Shown: positions 27,714 to 35,303 of the stretch, in pieces
Position numbering within the stretch: the first letter of the stretch is position 1
How the letters are laid out: each line of letters opens with the position of its first letter
NCBI RefSeq assembly: GCF_001898175.1
Contig: NZ_MKTH01000008.1
Location: 248,001-312,000 of the forward strand
Direction: 5' to 3'
DNA length: 64,000 nt
Source: Cellulomonas sp. 73-92
Lineage (GTDB): Bacteria; Actinomycetota; Actinomycetes; Actinomycetales; Cellulomonadaceae
Made by a program: the position numbers and the translations under genes
The notes under the pieces: generated by a model
The model's input: the letters and a program-made list of their open reading frames with translations, nothing else
Database searches by the model: none
What the model was told of the DNA's origin: nothing

Positions 27714-29065
27714 GTCGCCTTCTCCTTCTCCTTCAGCTGGGCCGTCCCCGTGGGGAGTGTCCCCACGTCGTCGGCCGGGCAGGGACCGACGGGCACGACG
27801 AGGTGCACCTCGGTGCCGCTCTCCTTGCACGTGACGGTCGCGGTGCCGCCCCGGCGGCGCACCCGGCCGAGGATCGACTCGCGCACGCCGAACCGGTCCG
27901 ACGGGATGTCGTCGAGCTCGAAGCCGTCGCCGTGGTCGCGGACGAACACCTCGACCTGCTCGTCGCCCACCTCGAGGTACGCCGAGACCGGCGGCCGCCC
28001 GTGGACCACCGCGTTGACCAGGGCCTCGCGGGTCGCCTGCAGCAGCGCCGCGGTGCCCGCGTCGGGGGCGCGGTCGCCGACGACGACGAGGTCCACCGCC
28101 ACCGCCTCGCCCTCCGGACCGCTGCGGGTGTCCTCCACCTCCGCCACGACGGCGCGCATCTCGGCGGCGATCGACGTGCCCGGCGCGGGCCGGTCCTGGT
28201 AGAGCCACTCGCGCAGCTCGCGCTCCTGGGCGCGGGCCATGCGGGCCACCTCGGCGGGCTCGTCGGCCCGCGCGCGAATGATCGCCAGCGTCTGGAGCAC
28301 GGAGTCGTGCAGGTGGGCGGCGATGTCGGCGCGCTCGGCCTCCCGGGCGCGTGCCGCCCGCTCGTCGCCCAGCTCGCGCACGAGGCGCAGCCACCACGGC
28401 GCGAGGACCAGCGCCACGCCCGCGACGACGGCGACCGCCGCGACGACGACCTGACCCAGCAACCCCGGGTCGATGCCCGCGCCGACGACCTGCGTCGCGA
28501 GCAGCAGCACGCCGACGCCGGCCAGGAGCAGCCCGCCGGCGATCCGCAGGAACGCCTGTGCCCGGCCCCCGGGGACCTCCCGCGAGCGCCCGCGCGTCAC
28601 CACGCCGAGCTGGCTCCAGGCGAGCACGACGCCCGCGACGAGCACGAACACCGGCAGCACCCAGCTGAGGTTGACCGCGGAGTGGGAGCGCACCAGCAGG
28701 AGCGCCGCGGCTCCCACGACGAGGAGCACGCCGGCGAGCACCTCCGGGCCCGGCAGCCGGAGCGGGTGGCCGGCCACCGCCTGGCGGCGCGCCAGCCGGC
28801 CGAGGAACGCCGGCCGCGTGATGGTGGCGGCCTCGACCGGGTCACCCACCGGGACGGTGAGCCAGAGGAACGCGTACAGCACGGCGCCGACGCCGAACAG
28901 CAGCGCGGCCGCCAGGAAGAGGATCCGCACGCGGCGTACCGGCCAGTCCAGGTGGGCCGCCAGGCCCAGCGCCACGCCGCCGAACCACCGCCCCCGCTCG
29001 GGGCGGCGCAGCGGCAGGCGCACGGGCGCGGTCGGCCGCGCCGTCGGGTCCTCTGCCGTGGTCAC
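27710..29065 (-). CDS. sensor histidine kinase with N-terminal PspC domain
   Basis: 451 aa. A PspC domain at residues 20-75 (GRWFGGVALGLAAHLDWPVRRVRILFLAAALLFG) is followed by further membrane helices to about residue 230, then a HisKA_3/NarX-type transmitter: H-box AAHLHDSVLQTLAII, N-box VNAVVH, G-box VRDHGDGF. There is no separate extracellular sensor domain, so signal detection probably uses the membrane part, perhaps by contact with the divergently encoded PspC protein. The C-terminus is a Lys/Glu run (KEKEKAT). GTG start at 29065. Confidence 0.92.
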   Translation of the reverse strand: MTTAEDPTARPTAPVRLPLRRPERGRWFGGVALGLAAHLDWPVRRVRILFLAAALLFGVGAVLYAFLWLTVPVGDPVEAATITRPAFLGRLARRQAVAGHPLRLPGPEVLAGVLLVVGAAALLLVRSHSAVNLSWVLPVFVLVAGVVLAWSQLGVVTRGRSREVPGGRAQAFLRIAGGLLLAGVGVLLLATQVVGAGIDPGLLGQVVVAAVAVVAGVALVLAPWWLRLVRELGDERAARAREAERADIAAHLHDSVLQTLAIIRARADEPAEVARMARAQERELREWLYQDRPAPGTSIAAEMRAVVAEVEDTRSGPEGEAVAVDLVVVGDRAPDAGTAALLQATREALVNAVVHGRPPVSAYLEVGDEQVEVFVRDHGDGFELDDIPSDRFGVRESILGRVRRRGGTATVTCKESGTEVHLVVPVGPCPADDVGTLPTGTAQLKEKEKAT

Positions 29066-29104
29066 GCCCCGATCGTGACACCTCGCGGGCGCGGGGACAC
29101 GGGT

Positions 29105-29177
29105 CCAGGGGCCGAACCAGGGTGCGGATCAGGGGATCGCGGCCGTGCCCCGGGTCCTGATCAGGGTCGTTTCAGGG
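29105..29177. promoter_or_regulatory. five YCAGGG direct repeats in the kinase/PspC divergent promoter
   Basis: CCAGGG at 29105 and 29117, TCAGGG at 29129, then TCAGGG at 29161 and 29172. Spacings of 12, 12, 32 and 11 bp keep the repeats on about one face of the helix. CCTGATCAGG (29156-29165) is also palindromic. The array lies between the divergent starts and is the natural target for the LuxR-type regulator. Confidence 0.55.
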
Positions 29178-29222
29178 ACCCACCCGATGGTCCGGGCCGG
29201 CGCCGGCCGCCACGATCGAGCC

Positions 29223-30740
29223 ATGACTTCGCAGACCCCAGCCGGCGGACCCGTCCCGCCCACCGGCGCCACCCCACCCGCCGGCGACAAGCCGTGGCCG
29301 GCGACCGGTTTCTTCTCCCAGCTGCGCGGCATCGGCCTCTACCGCTCCGACGAGCGGTGGATCGGCGGCGTCGCCGGCGGCATCGCGGCCCGGTTCGGGC
29401 TCGACCCCCTGCTGGTGCGCGGCATCTTCCTCGCCACGCTGCTGCTGGGCGGGTTCGGCCTCGTCGTCTACGCCGCAGCCTGGGCCCTGCTGCCCGAGGA
29501 GCGTGACGGCCGCATCCACATGGAGGGCCTCACGCTGGGCCACCCCGACATCGCGCTGCTCGGCGCGCTGCTGATGTTCGTCACGGGCATCGGCTGGGGC
29601 GCCTGGGGGCACTGGCCGTTCATGATCCCGGGCTGGATCCAGGGGCTGTTCTGGCTGGGCGCGACGATCCTCGTCGTGGTCCTCGTGGCGACGATGCTCC
29701 AGCACCGGCGTCCGCCGGCGCCCCGCCCCGGCGCGCCGTGGGGCCCCGGGCCCTACGCGCCCGCCCCCGGCCCGTACACCCCGCCGGCCCGGCCGTACAC
29801 CGGCCCGTCGACGCCGTACGCCGGCGCCTACGGCGGCACCCCCTACGGCGCGGCCGCCCCGCACGTGCCCGGCCCGGTCCCGTCGTACGGCCCTCCGCCC
29901 GCGGGACCCGGCCCGGCGGCAGCCGCGGCCGCGACCGCACCGCGCGTCTCGGCGCCCGTCCCGCCGCCCCCGGCGTGGTCGGCCCCGCCGCCGGCCCCGG
30001 CCCCCACGCCCTACCGCTACGCCCCCGCGCCGCCCCCGGCGCCCGTCGCGACCCAGCCGCCCAAGCCCCCGCGCCCGCGGCGGCAGGGACCCGGCGCGAC
30101 GACCGTCGGCGTCTCGGTCGCCCTGAGCCTCTTCGTCATCGCCGGGGCGCTCATCGCCCAGCGCGGCGGGTGGTTCGACCGCTCGACGGCGGGCACGGCG
30201 GCGGCGCTCGTCGTCCTGATCTTCGGCGTCGCGATCATCGTGTCCGGCCTGCGCGGGCGCCGCGGCGGCGTGCTCGGCCTGCTCGCGATCTTCGCGGCCC
30301 TCGTGGCGCTGCCGCTCGCGGTGAACTCCCGCGACGGCATCAACCCGTGGATCGTCGACAACAACGGCGTCCACGTCACGACGACCCAGGGCACGACGAC
30401 GATCACGGACCGCACGACCGCGGCCAACGGCTTCCGGATGGGCTTCGGCGACGCGACGGTGGACCTCACCGGCGTGCCGCTGCAGGCCGGTGACCGGCTG
30501 ACCGTCCCGATCGACGTGTCGGCGGGCAACCTCGTCGTCCGCGTGCCGCGCGGGGCCCAGGTCGCCGCGCAGGCGGACATCGGCGCCGGCCAGGTCACCT
30601 GGCAGGTGGGCGGCGACAACACCAGCACGAGCGGCGTCGGGCGGCGGGACAGCTTCGGCGTCCCGGCCGACCAGGCCACGCTCCTGCTCCAGATCCACGT
30701 CGGTGCCGGGAACGTCACCGTGGAGGAGGGATCCCGATGA
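29223..30740 (+). CDS. PspC-domain membrane protein with LiaF-like C-terminal domain
   Basis: 505 aa from the ATG at 29223. Layout: a disordered Pro-rich start; a PspC domain (about 35-100: LYRSDERWIGGVAGGIAARFGLDPLLVRGIFLATLLLGGFG); two more membrane helices; a long Pro/Ala/Tyr-rich cytoplasmic linker (about 165-290); three or four helices; and a C-terminal beta domain (about 395-505) resembling the LiaF/cell-wall-active-antibiotics-response fold (FGDATVDLTGVPL, VDVSAGNLVVRVPRG, IGAGQVTWQVGG). LiaF proteins inhibit their partner kinase, so this is probably the negative regulator or sensor partner of the divergent PspC kinase. Coupled to the next gene by ATGA. Confidence 0.88.
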   Translation: MTSQTPAGGPVPPTGATPPAGDKPWPATGFFSQLRGIGLYRSDERWIGGVAGGIAARFGLDPLLVRGIFLATLLLGGFGLVVYAAAWALLPEERDGRIHMEGLTLGHPDIALLGALLMFVTGIGWGAWGHWPFMIPGWIQGLFWLGATILVVVLVATMLQHRRPPAPRPGAPWGPGPYAPAPGPYTPPARPYTGPSTPYAGAYGGTPYGAAAPHVPGPVPSYGPPPAGPGPAAAAAATAPRVSAPVPPPPAWSAPPPAPAPTPYRYAPAPPPAPVATQPPKPPRPRRQGPGATTVGVSVALSLFVIAGALIAQRGGWFDRSTAGTAAALVVLIFGVAIIVSGLRGRRGGVLGLLAIFAALVALPLAVNSRDGINPWIVDNNGVHVTTTQGTTTITDRTTAANGFRMGFGDATVDLTGVPLQAGDRLTVPIDVSAGNLVVRVPRGAQVAAQADIGAGQVTWQVGGDNTSTSGVGRRDSFGVPADQATLLLQIHVGAGNVTVEEGSR

Positions 30741-31309
30741 GCGACGACGACACCCGCAAGCTCCCGCCGCTCGGCGCTCCGGCCGACGACGAGCACCGGG
30801 CCGTGCCGGAGAGCGAGCCGACGCCCGCCGAGGAGGTCGCGGCGGCGCAGGGGGCCGGCGCGACGGGCACCACCGAGGAGGACGAGACCGTGACGATCGA
30901 GGCTGCCACACCCGCACAGGCACCGGCCGAGGACGCGACGGCCCCGCTGCCGAAGGCCGAGGCGCCGACGGCGCCCCTGCCGCCGGTCGCGTCCGCGCCG
31001 CCGCGACCCGAGCCGCCGGCGGACGCCTACGCCGCGTCGACCGGGCACATCCGGGTCACGTCACCGACGGCCCCGGCGGCCCCCGCGGCGTCCGCGCCCG
31101 AGCCGCCGCGGACGCTCCGGGTCGGCACCGTGGTGTGGGGCCTGGTGGTCATGGCCGTCGGGGTCGGGCTGCTGTCCGTCGCCTGGGGCGCCCACCTCGA
31201 CACCGAGCTCGCCTTCATCGTGCTGCTCGGCGCCGCCGGCGTCGCGCTGCTCGTCGGCTCGCTCGTCGGCATGCGGCGGTCGCGGCACCGGTTGGAGGGC
31301 CGGGGCTAG
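30737..31309 (+). CDS. acidic membrane protein coupled to the PspC/LiaF-like gene
   Basis: 190 aa, starting within the previous stop (ATGA). The first 120 residues are Ala/Pro/Glu-rich with no recognisable fold; two hydrophobic helices follow (TVVWGLVVMAVGVGLLSVAW and LAFIVLLGAAGVALLVGSLVG), and the end is basic (MRRSRHRLEGRG). It probably belongs functionally with the envelope-stress locus. Function not recognised. Confidence 0.75.
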   Translation: MSDDDTRKLPPLGAPADDEHRAVPESEPTPAEEVAAAQGAGATGTTEEDETVTIEAATPAQAPAEDATAPLPKAEAPTAPLPPVASAPPRPEPPADAYAASTGHIRVTSPTAPAAPAASAPEPPRTLRVGTVVWGLVVMAVGVGLLSVAWGAHLDTELAFIVLLGAAGVALLVGSLVGMRRSRHRLEGRG

Positions 31310-31328
31310 CGACCGCGGGCGAAAGGGG

Positions 31329-31363
31329 CGAGGGCCGGTCCCCCAGGGGGGAACCGGCCCTCG
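31329..31363. terminator. bidirectional terminator A (GAGGGCCGGT family)
   Basis: CGAGGGCCGGTCCCC pairs with GGGGGAACCGGCCCTCG between the convergent genes ending at 31309 and 31378. A nearly identical hairpin occurs at 32069-32104. Confidence 0.8.
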
Positions 31364-31377
31364 TCGTACGTGGGGGG

Positions 31378-31929
31378 CTAGACCGCGTCGGCCGTGGTGG
31401 GCTGCGGTGCCACGGTCACCGCCACGGGCCGCGAGACTCGCACCAGCGCCCAGCCGACGAGCAGCGCCACGACTCCCACGCCGAAGGCGAAGAGCGCCAC
31501 CCCGAACGCGATGACCGAGGTGAACAGGGACGAGCGCAGGAACGAGCCGGTCATCACCGTGCTGCGCTGGCCCTGCAGCGTGACGACGTCGGTGTTCTTG
31601 GCGATGTCCGTCGCCGACATGCCCTGGCTCTTGAGGTCGTTCTGCTTGGCCGTGATGGCCGCGCCCAGCTCCGCGTAGGTCAGGTTGTTCGAGGCCTTGA
31701 GCGAGTGGTGCTTGATGGCGTCCGCCTGGTACCAGGCGGTCCACGGCGAGTTGACCGCCTGGTTGCCGAAGTGGGCGGCGTCGGGCGAGACGGTGATCTT
31801 CTCCGCGGCGAGGTTGGCCGAGACGGCCCCCCACGTGACGGCGCCGGCGATCACGAAGATCGCGCCGGCGATGACGGTCAGGATGCCGAGGACCCTCACG
31901 GTCCCGTTGCCCTTGGCGGCGTTGGCCAT
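31378..31929 (-). CDS. two-TM membrane protein, paralogue 1 (often mis-named LigA)
   Basis: 183 aa. N-terminal helix (VLGILTVIAGAIFVIAGAVTW), an extracytoplasmic domain of about 85 residues and a C-terminal helix (VIAFGVALFAFGVGVVALLVGWAL), then a short cytoplasmic tail. It is homologous along its length to the next gene (32142-32819): shared features are the opening helix, the ITVSP/VTVAP strand, QAV..P.TA..Q.DAI.HH and LTY. Such proteins are labelled 'aromatic ring-opening dioxygenase LigA' in databases without basis: no metal site is visible. An iron-box-like sequence lies about 75 bp upstream. Function unknown. Confidence 0.75.
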   Translation of the reverse strand: MANAAKGNGTVRVLGILTVIAGAIFVIAGAVTWGAVSANLAAEKITVSPDAAHFGNQAVNSPWTAWYQADAIKHHSLKASNNLTYAELGAAITAKQNDLKSQGMSATDIAKNTDVVTLQGQRSTVMTGSFLRSSLFTSVIAFGVALFAFGVGVVALLVGWALVRVSRPVAVTVAPQPTTADAV

Positions 31930-32002
31930 TCTCGTCTCCCCGATCCCAGAGTGCGGTGGTCATGACGGGGCTGCACAGCCCCCATGCCTTCGTCGTCGTG
32001 CA

Positions 32003-32021
32003 GAAGGTAAGCCTAACCATC
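32003..32021 (-). promoter_or_regulatory. candidate IdeR/DtxR iron box
   Basis: GAAGGTAAGCCTAACCATC matches the 19-bp consensus TWAGGTWAGSCTWACCTWA at all but four positions, counted by eye, including the whole AGGTAAGCCTAACC core. It stands about 75 bp upstream of the 31929 start, where an iron-loaded DtxR-type repressor could block transcription. Confidence 0.5.
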
Positions 32022-32068
32022 ACCTGTGAATCCGCCCAGAGACGCCCGCCGGACCGCAGACGACAAGA

Positions 32069-32104
32069 CGAGGGCCGGTCCCCCCGGAAGGGGACCGGCC
32101 CTCG
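32069..32104 (-). terminator. terminator B (GAGGGCCGGT family)
   Basis: Perfect 15-bp stem CGAGGGCCGGTCCCC/GGGGACCGGCCCTCG with a six-base loop, about 40 bp beyond the stop of the 32142-32819 gene. It shares its arm sequence with terminator A. Confidence 0.82.
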
Positions 32105-32141
32105 TCGTGCGATCGCGAGGATTCGCGAGGAATCGCGAGGA

Positions 32142-32819
32142 TCAGACGGCGGCGGTCGCGGGGACCTTCGCCGCGGCGGCGCCGGACACGGCGGCCTTGG
32201 TGCGGATCGTCAGCAGCTGGATCGCGCCGATGATGATGAGCACGATGCCCAGGCCGCCGACGAGGGCGGAGACGCCGAACGCCAGGACGGAGACGTACAG
32301 CGAGGCGATGAGGAAGGAGCCCGACTGCAGGGTGGAGCGCAGCGAGGCGAGGGCGCCGGGGACGATGCTGCCGGTGACGACCGGCGTGCCCTTGGCGTCG
32401 CAGGTGAACGAGCCGTTGCCGGCCGGGTCGGTCCACTTCACGGCGGACTTGCAGGTGCCGTCAGCGTTGAGCGTGATCGACGGGGCAGTGCCGTAGGTGA
32501 GGTTCGGGTCGCCGCCGGTCACGACACCGGTCGCGGCGTCGGCCTTGCCGCCGGTCGCCGTGGCGCTCGCCTGCGACATGTGGTGGCCGATCGCGTCGAT
32601 CTGCGCCAGCGCGGTGAACGGGCCGGCGACGGCCTGGCCGTCGAACGCGCCGCTCTTCTCGCCGTTCGTGCCGTGGTTGTAGGGGGCGACCGTGACCTGC
32701 TGAGCCTTCAGCTGGACGGACGTGATCGAGTACATCGTGATGCCGGTTGCCAGGAAGACGACACCGACAACGGCGACAAGGATGGAAAGCACCTTGATGA
32801 GAGTGGGCTTCTCGGACAC
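32142..32819 (-). CDS. two-TM membrane protein, paralogue 2
   Basis: 225 aa from a GTG start. Same topology as paralogue 1: an N-terminal helix (LIKVLSILVAVVGVVFLATGITMY), an outer domain and a C-terminal helix (LIASLYVSVLAFGVSALVGGLGIVLIIIG). The outer domain is about 40 residues longer and carries two cysteines (GTCKSAVKW...GSFTCDAKG) absent from paralogue 1, probably a disulfide hairpin insertion. The shared QAVAGPFTALAQIDAIGHH stretch supports gene duplication. Each copy has its own promoter region and terminator, so they are independently transcribed. Function unknown. Confidence 0.75.
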   Translation of the reverse strand: MSEKPTLIKVLSILVAVVGVVFLATGITMYSITSVQLKAQQVTVAPYNHGTNGEKSGAFDGQAVAGPFTALAQIDAIGHHMSQASATATGGKADAATGVVTGGDPNLTYGTAPSITLNADGTCKSAVKWTDPAGNGSFTCDAKGTPVVTGSIVPGALASLRSTLQSGSFLIASLYVSVLAFGVSALVGGLGIVLIIIGAIQLLTIRTKAAVSGAAAAKVPATAAV

Positions 32820-33120
32820 CTGGAGTTCCTCATGCTTCTTGTGTTGGGGATCAGCGCCGCCTGCTCCATGTCGTCCGCGAAAGCCGAAGGCGTCGCGTTG
32901 AGATCACTGCGGGGACAACTGACCTGGGATTTTGTTGGCACCACTACCGCGCGATGGAAGCCTCGCCGCAGGTCAGCCGCACCCGCTGGGACCAATGTCC
33001 CGCGGCACATGTCGCACCAGCACTGACGTGCAGGTTCGTTCGGGAATTCACAAGGAAAACGGCGAGGTCACGGCGGCGTTCCGGGCGTCCCGAGCCCCCG
33101 AGAGCGCCCCTGCAGGCCCC
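32820..33120. other. 301-bp intergenic region, no gene recognised
   Basis: Between paralogue 2 and DUF3817. It is less GC-rich than its surroundings (stretches such as GGGATTTTGTTGGC and GGGAATTCACAAGGAAAAC). It should hold the promoter of the 32819 gene, but I see no clear -35/-10 pair. GGGAC-CAAT-GTCCC (32988-33001) is a short palindrome of the same GGGAC-N4-GTCCC form as one upstream of pta. ORF 32708..33010 in the track is a shadow. Confidence 0.5.
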
Positions 33121-33462
33121 TCAGGCGGCGATCCTGGCCTCCGCGTCCCGATGGACGCGCCGCTCCAGCACAAAGGACATCACCGGCACGACGCCGGCGA
33201 GGACCATGGTCACAAGACGACCCCAGGACCAGCGCATTCGTGACCACAAATCCCACACGGTCACGAGATACACGATGTAGACGAAGCCATGAAGGCGCGG
33301 GACCCAGTCGATGGCGTCGTTGTGGAACCCGTACTTGAGCACCATCTCCAGGCACAGGAACAGCAGCATCGTGCCGGTGACGTATGCCATCACCCGGTAG
33401 CGGCCGAGGGCACCCCGCTCCTTCGCCACGCGCGCCTCGTCGGTCGCCTGCGCCTCGCTCAT
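33121..33462 (-). CDS. DUF3817 membrane protein
   Basis: 113 aa with three predicted helices. The motifs RYRVMAYVTGTMLLFLCLEMVLKY and PRLHGFVYIVYLVTVWDLWSR are typical of DUF3817, a family found next to guaA throughout Actinobacteria. It starts 16 bp after the guaA stop and is surely co-transcribed. Function unknown; the conserved HGFVY His is in a membrane segment. Confidence 0.88.
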   Translation of the reverse strand: MSEAQATDEARVAKERGALGRYRVMAYVTGTMLLFLCLEMVLKYGFHNDAIDWVPRLHGFVYIVYLVTVWDLWSRMRWSWGRLVTMVLAGVVPVMSFVLERRVHRDAEARIAA

Positions 33463-33478
33463 CGGACCCTCCCGGTCG

Positions 33479-35074
33479 TCATTCCCACTCGATGGTGGCC
33501 GGCGGCTTGCTCGTCACGTCGAGCACCACCCGGTTCACCTCGCGCACCTCGTTGGTGATCCGCGTCGAGATCCGCGCCAGCACGTCGTAGGGCAGGCGGG
33601 TCCAGTCGGCGGTCATCGCGTCCTCGCTCGACACGGGCCGGAGCACGACGGGGTGCCCGTAGGTGCGCCCGTCCCCCTGCACACCGACGGACCGGACGTC
33701 GGCCAGCAGCACCACCGGGCACTGCCAGATGTGCCGGTCGAGCCCGGCGCGGGTCAGCTCCTCGCGCGCGATGGCGTCGGCGGCACGCAGCACCTCGAGG
33801 CGCTCGCGCGTCACCTCGCCGACGATGCGGATGGCGAGCCCGGGGCCCGGGAAGGGCTGCCGCCAGACGATCGCCTCGGGCACGCCGAGCTCCAGGCCCA
33901 CGGCCCGCACCTCGTCCTTGAACAGGGCGCGCAGCGGCTCGACGAGGTCGAACTGCAGGTCGTCGGGCAGGCCACCGACGTTGTGGTGGCTCTTGATGTT
34001 CGCGGCGCCCTCGCCGCCGCCGCTCTCGACGACGTCGGGGTACAGCGTGCCCTGGACGAGGAACCGCACCGGCTCCTCGTCGGCCCCCGACCGCTCGACG
34101 ATCTCGCGGGCCGCGTCCTCGAAGACGCGGATGAACTCGCGGCCGATGATCTTGCGCTTGGCCTCCGGGTCGCTCACGCCCGCGAGCGCGTCGAGGAACC
34201 GGGCGGTCGCGTCGACGACGACGAGCCGGACGCCGGTCGCCGCGACGAAGTCCTGCTCCACCTGCTCGGCCTCACCCGCGCGCAGCAGGCCGTGGTCGAC
34301 GAAGACGCACGTCAGCTGGTCGCCGATGGCCTTCTGCACCAGCGCGGCGGCCACGGACGAGTCGACGCCGCCGGACAGCGCGCAGATGACGCGGGCGTCG
34401 CCGACCTGCTCGCGGATCGCCGCCACCTGCGCGGTGATGACGCTGTCGGGGTTCCACTCGGGCGCCAGGCGCGCGCCGCGGTAGAGGAAGTTCTCCAGGG
34501 TCGCCTGGCCGAGGGGCGTGTGGTGCACCTCGGGGTGCCACTGCACGCCGTAGAGCCGGCGGGACGCGTCCTCGAACGCCGCCACCGGGGCGCCGGCGGT
34601 GGAGGCCAGCACGCGGAAGCCCTCGGGCGGCGTGGTGACCGCCACGCCGTGGCTCATCCACACCTGCTGCTCGTCGGGCGACCCGTCCAGCAGCGTGCCG
34701 TCCTCGGCCACGTCGACGTGGGTGTGGCCGTACTCGCCCGTCGCCGCGGCGTCGACCTCGCCGCCCAGCGCGTGCGCCATCGCCTGGAAGCCGTAGCAGA
34801 TGCCCAGCACCGGGACCCCGGCGCCGAACAGCGCCGGGTCGACGGCGGGGGCGCCGGGCTCGTAGACGCTGGCCGGGCCGCCGGACAGGATGATCGCGGC
34901 GGGGTCCTTCGCCAGCATGTCGGCGACGGCCATGGTGTGCGGCACGATCTCCGAGTAGACGTGAGCCTCGCGCACGCGCCGCGCGATCAGCTGGGCGTAC
35001 TGGGCGCCGAAGTCGACGACGAGGACGGGGCGCGGCGTGCGGGCGGAGGTGTGCTCGGCGGGGCTCGGCGTCAC
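33479..35074 (-). CDS. guaA: GMP synthase (glutamine-hydrolysing)
   Basis: 531 aa from a GTG at 35074; the track extends it by 140 residues of non-coding sequence. Aminates XMP to GMP. The class I amidotransferase domain (about 15-210) has catalytic Cys in GICYGFQ and His/Glu in WHPEV; the ATP pyrophosphatase domain has the PP-loop ALSGGVDSS; the C-terminal dimerisation domain has the GMP-synthase [11 protein letters not shown] and ends with the usual KPPATIEWE. It forms an operon with DUF3817. Confidence 0.98.
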   Translation of the reverse strand: MTPSPAEHTSARTPRPVLVVDFGAQYAQLIARRVREAHVYSEIVPHTMAVADMLAKDPAAIILSGGPASVYEPGAPAVDPALFGAGVPVLGICYGFQAMAHALGGEVDAAATGEYGHTHVDVAEDGTLLDGSPDEQQVWMSHGVAVTTPPEGFRVLASTAGAPVAAFEDASRRLYGVQWHPEVHHTPLGQATLENFLYRGARLAPEWNPDSVITAQVAAIREQVGDARVICALSGGVDSSVAAALVQKAIGDQLTCVFVDHGLLRAGEAEQVEQDFVAATGVRLVVVDATARFLDALAGVSDPEAKRKIIGREFIRVFEDAAREIVERSGADEEPVRFLVQGTLYPDVVESGGGEGAANIKSHHNVGGLPDDLQFDLVEPLRALFKDEVRAVGLELGVPEAIVWRQPFPGPGLAIRIVGEVTRERLEVLRAADAIAREELTRAGLDRHIWQCPVVLLADVRSVGVQGDGRTYGHPVVLRPVSSEDAMTADWTRLPYDVLARISTRITNEVREVNRVVLDVTSKPPATIEWE

Positions 35075-35111
35075 GTCCCCAGGGTAGTCGGCGCGCCGAC
35101 GGCGCCCGTCG

Positions 35112-35220
35112 CCCGTCTCGTCGCCCGGCCCCGTCCCACCGGCCCCCGCCCCCCGACTCGTCGGTTCCGCGCCGGCTCGACGGTTCGCACCGACGAGTCG
35201 GCTGCCGAGCCGACGAGACG
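35112..35220. repeat. nested inverted repeats upstream of guaA
   Basis: Two perfect inverted repeats are nested: CCGTCTCGTCG (35112-35122) with 35210-35220, and CCGACTCGTCGGT (35152-35164) with 35188-35200. All four arms contain CTCGTCG or its complement. They lie between the guaA start (35074) and the divergent ABC exporter (35304). They could be paired operators or a structured guaA leader. Confidence 0.5.
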
Positions 35221-35303
35221 GCGGACCGGCGGGTGGGAGCGGGTGCCGGGCGGCCGGGAAAAGGAGTGGGGCGTGTGGGTGGCGGTGCCTACCGTGGATC
35301 CCC

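Noticed and set aside
31378-32819. Annotation as aromatic ring-opening dioxygenase LigA
   Set aside because: The proteins are small two-TM membrane proteins without metal ligands or a dioxygenase fold; the name is a database artefact.
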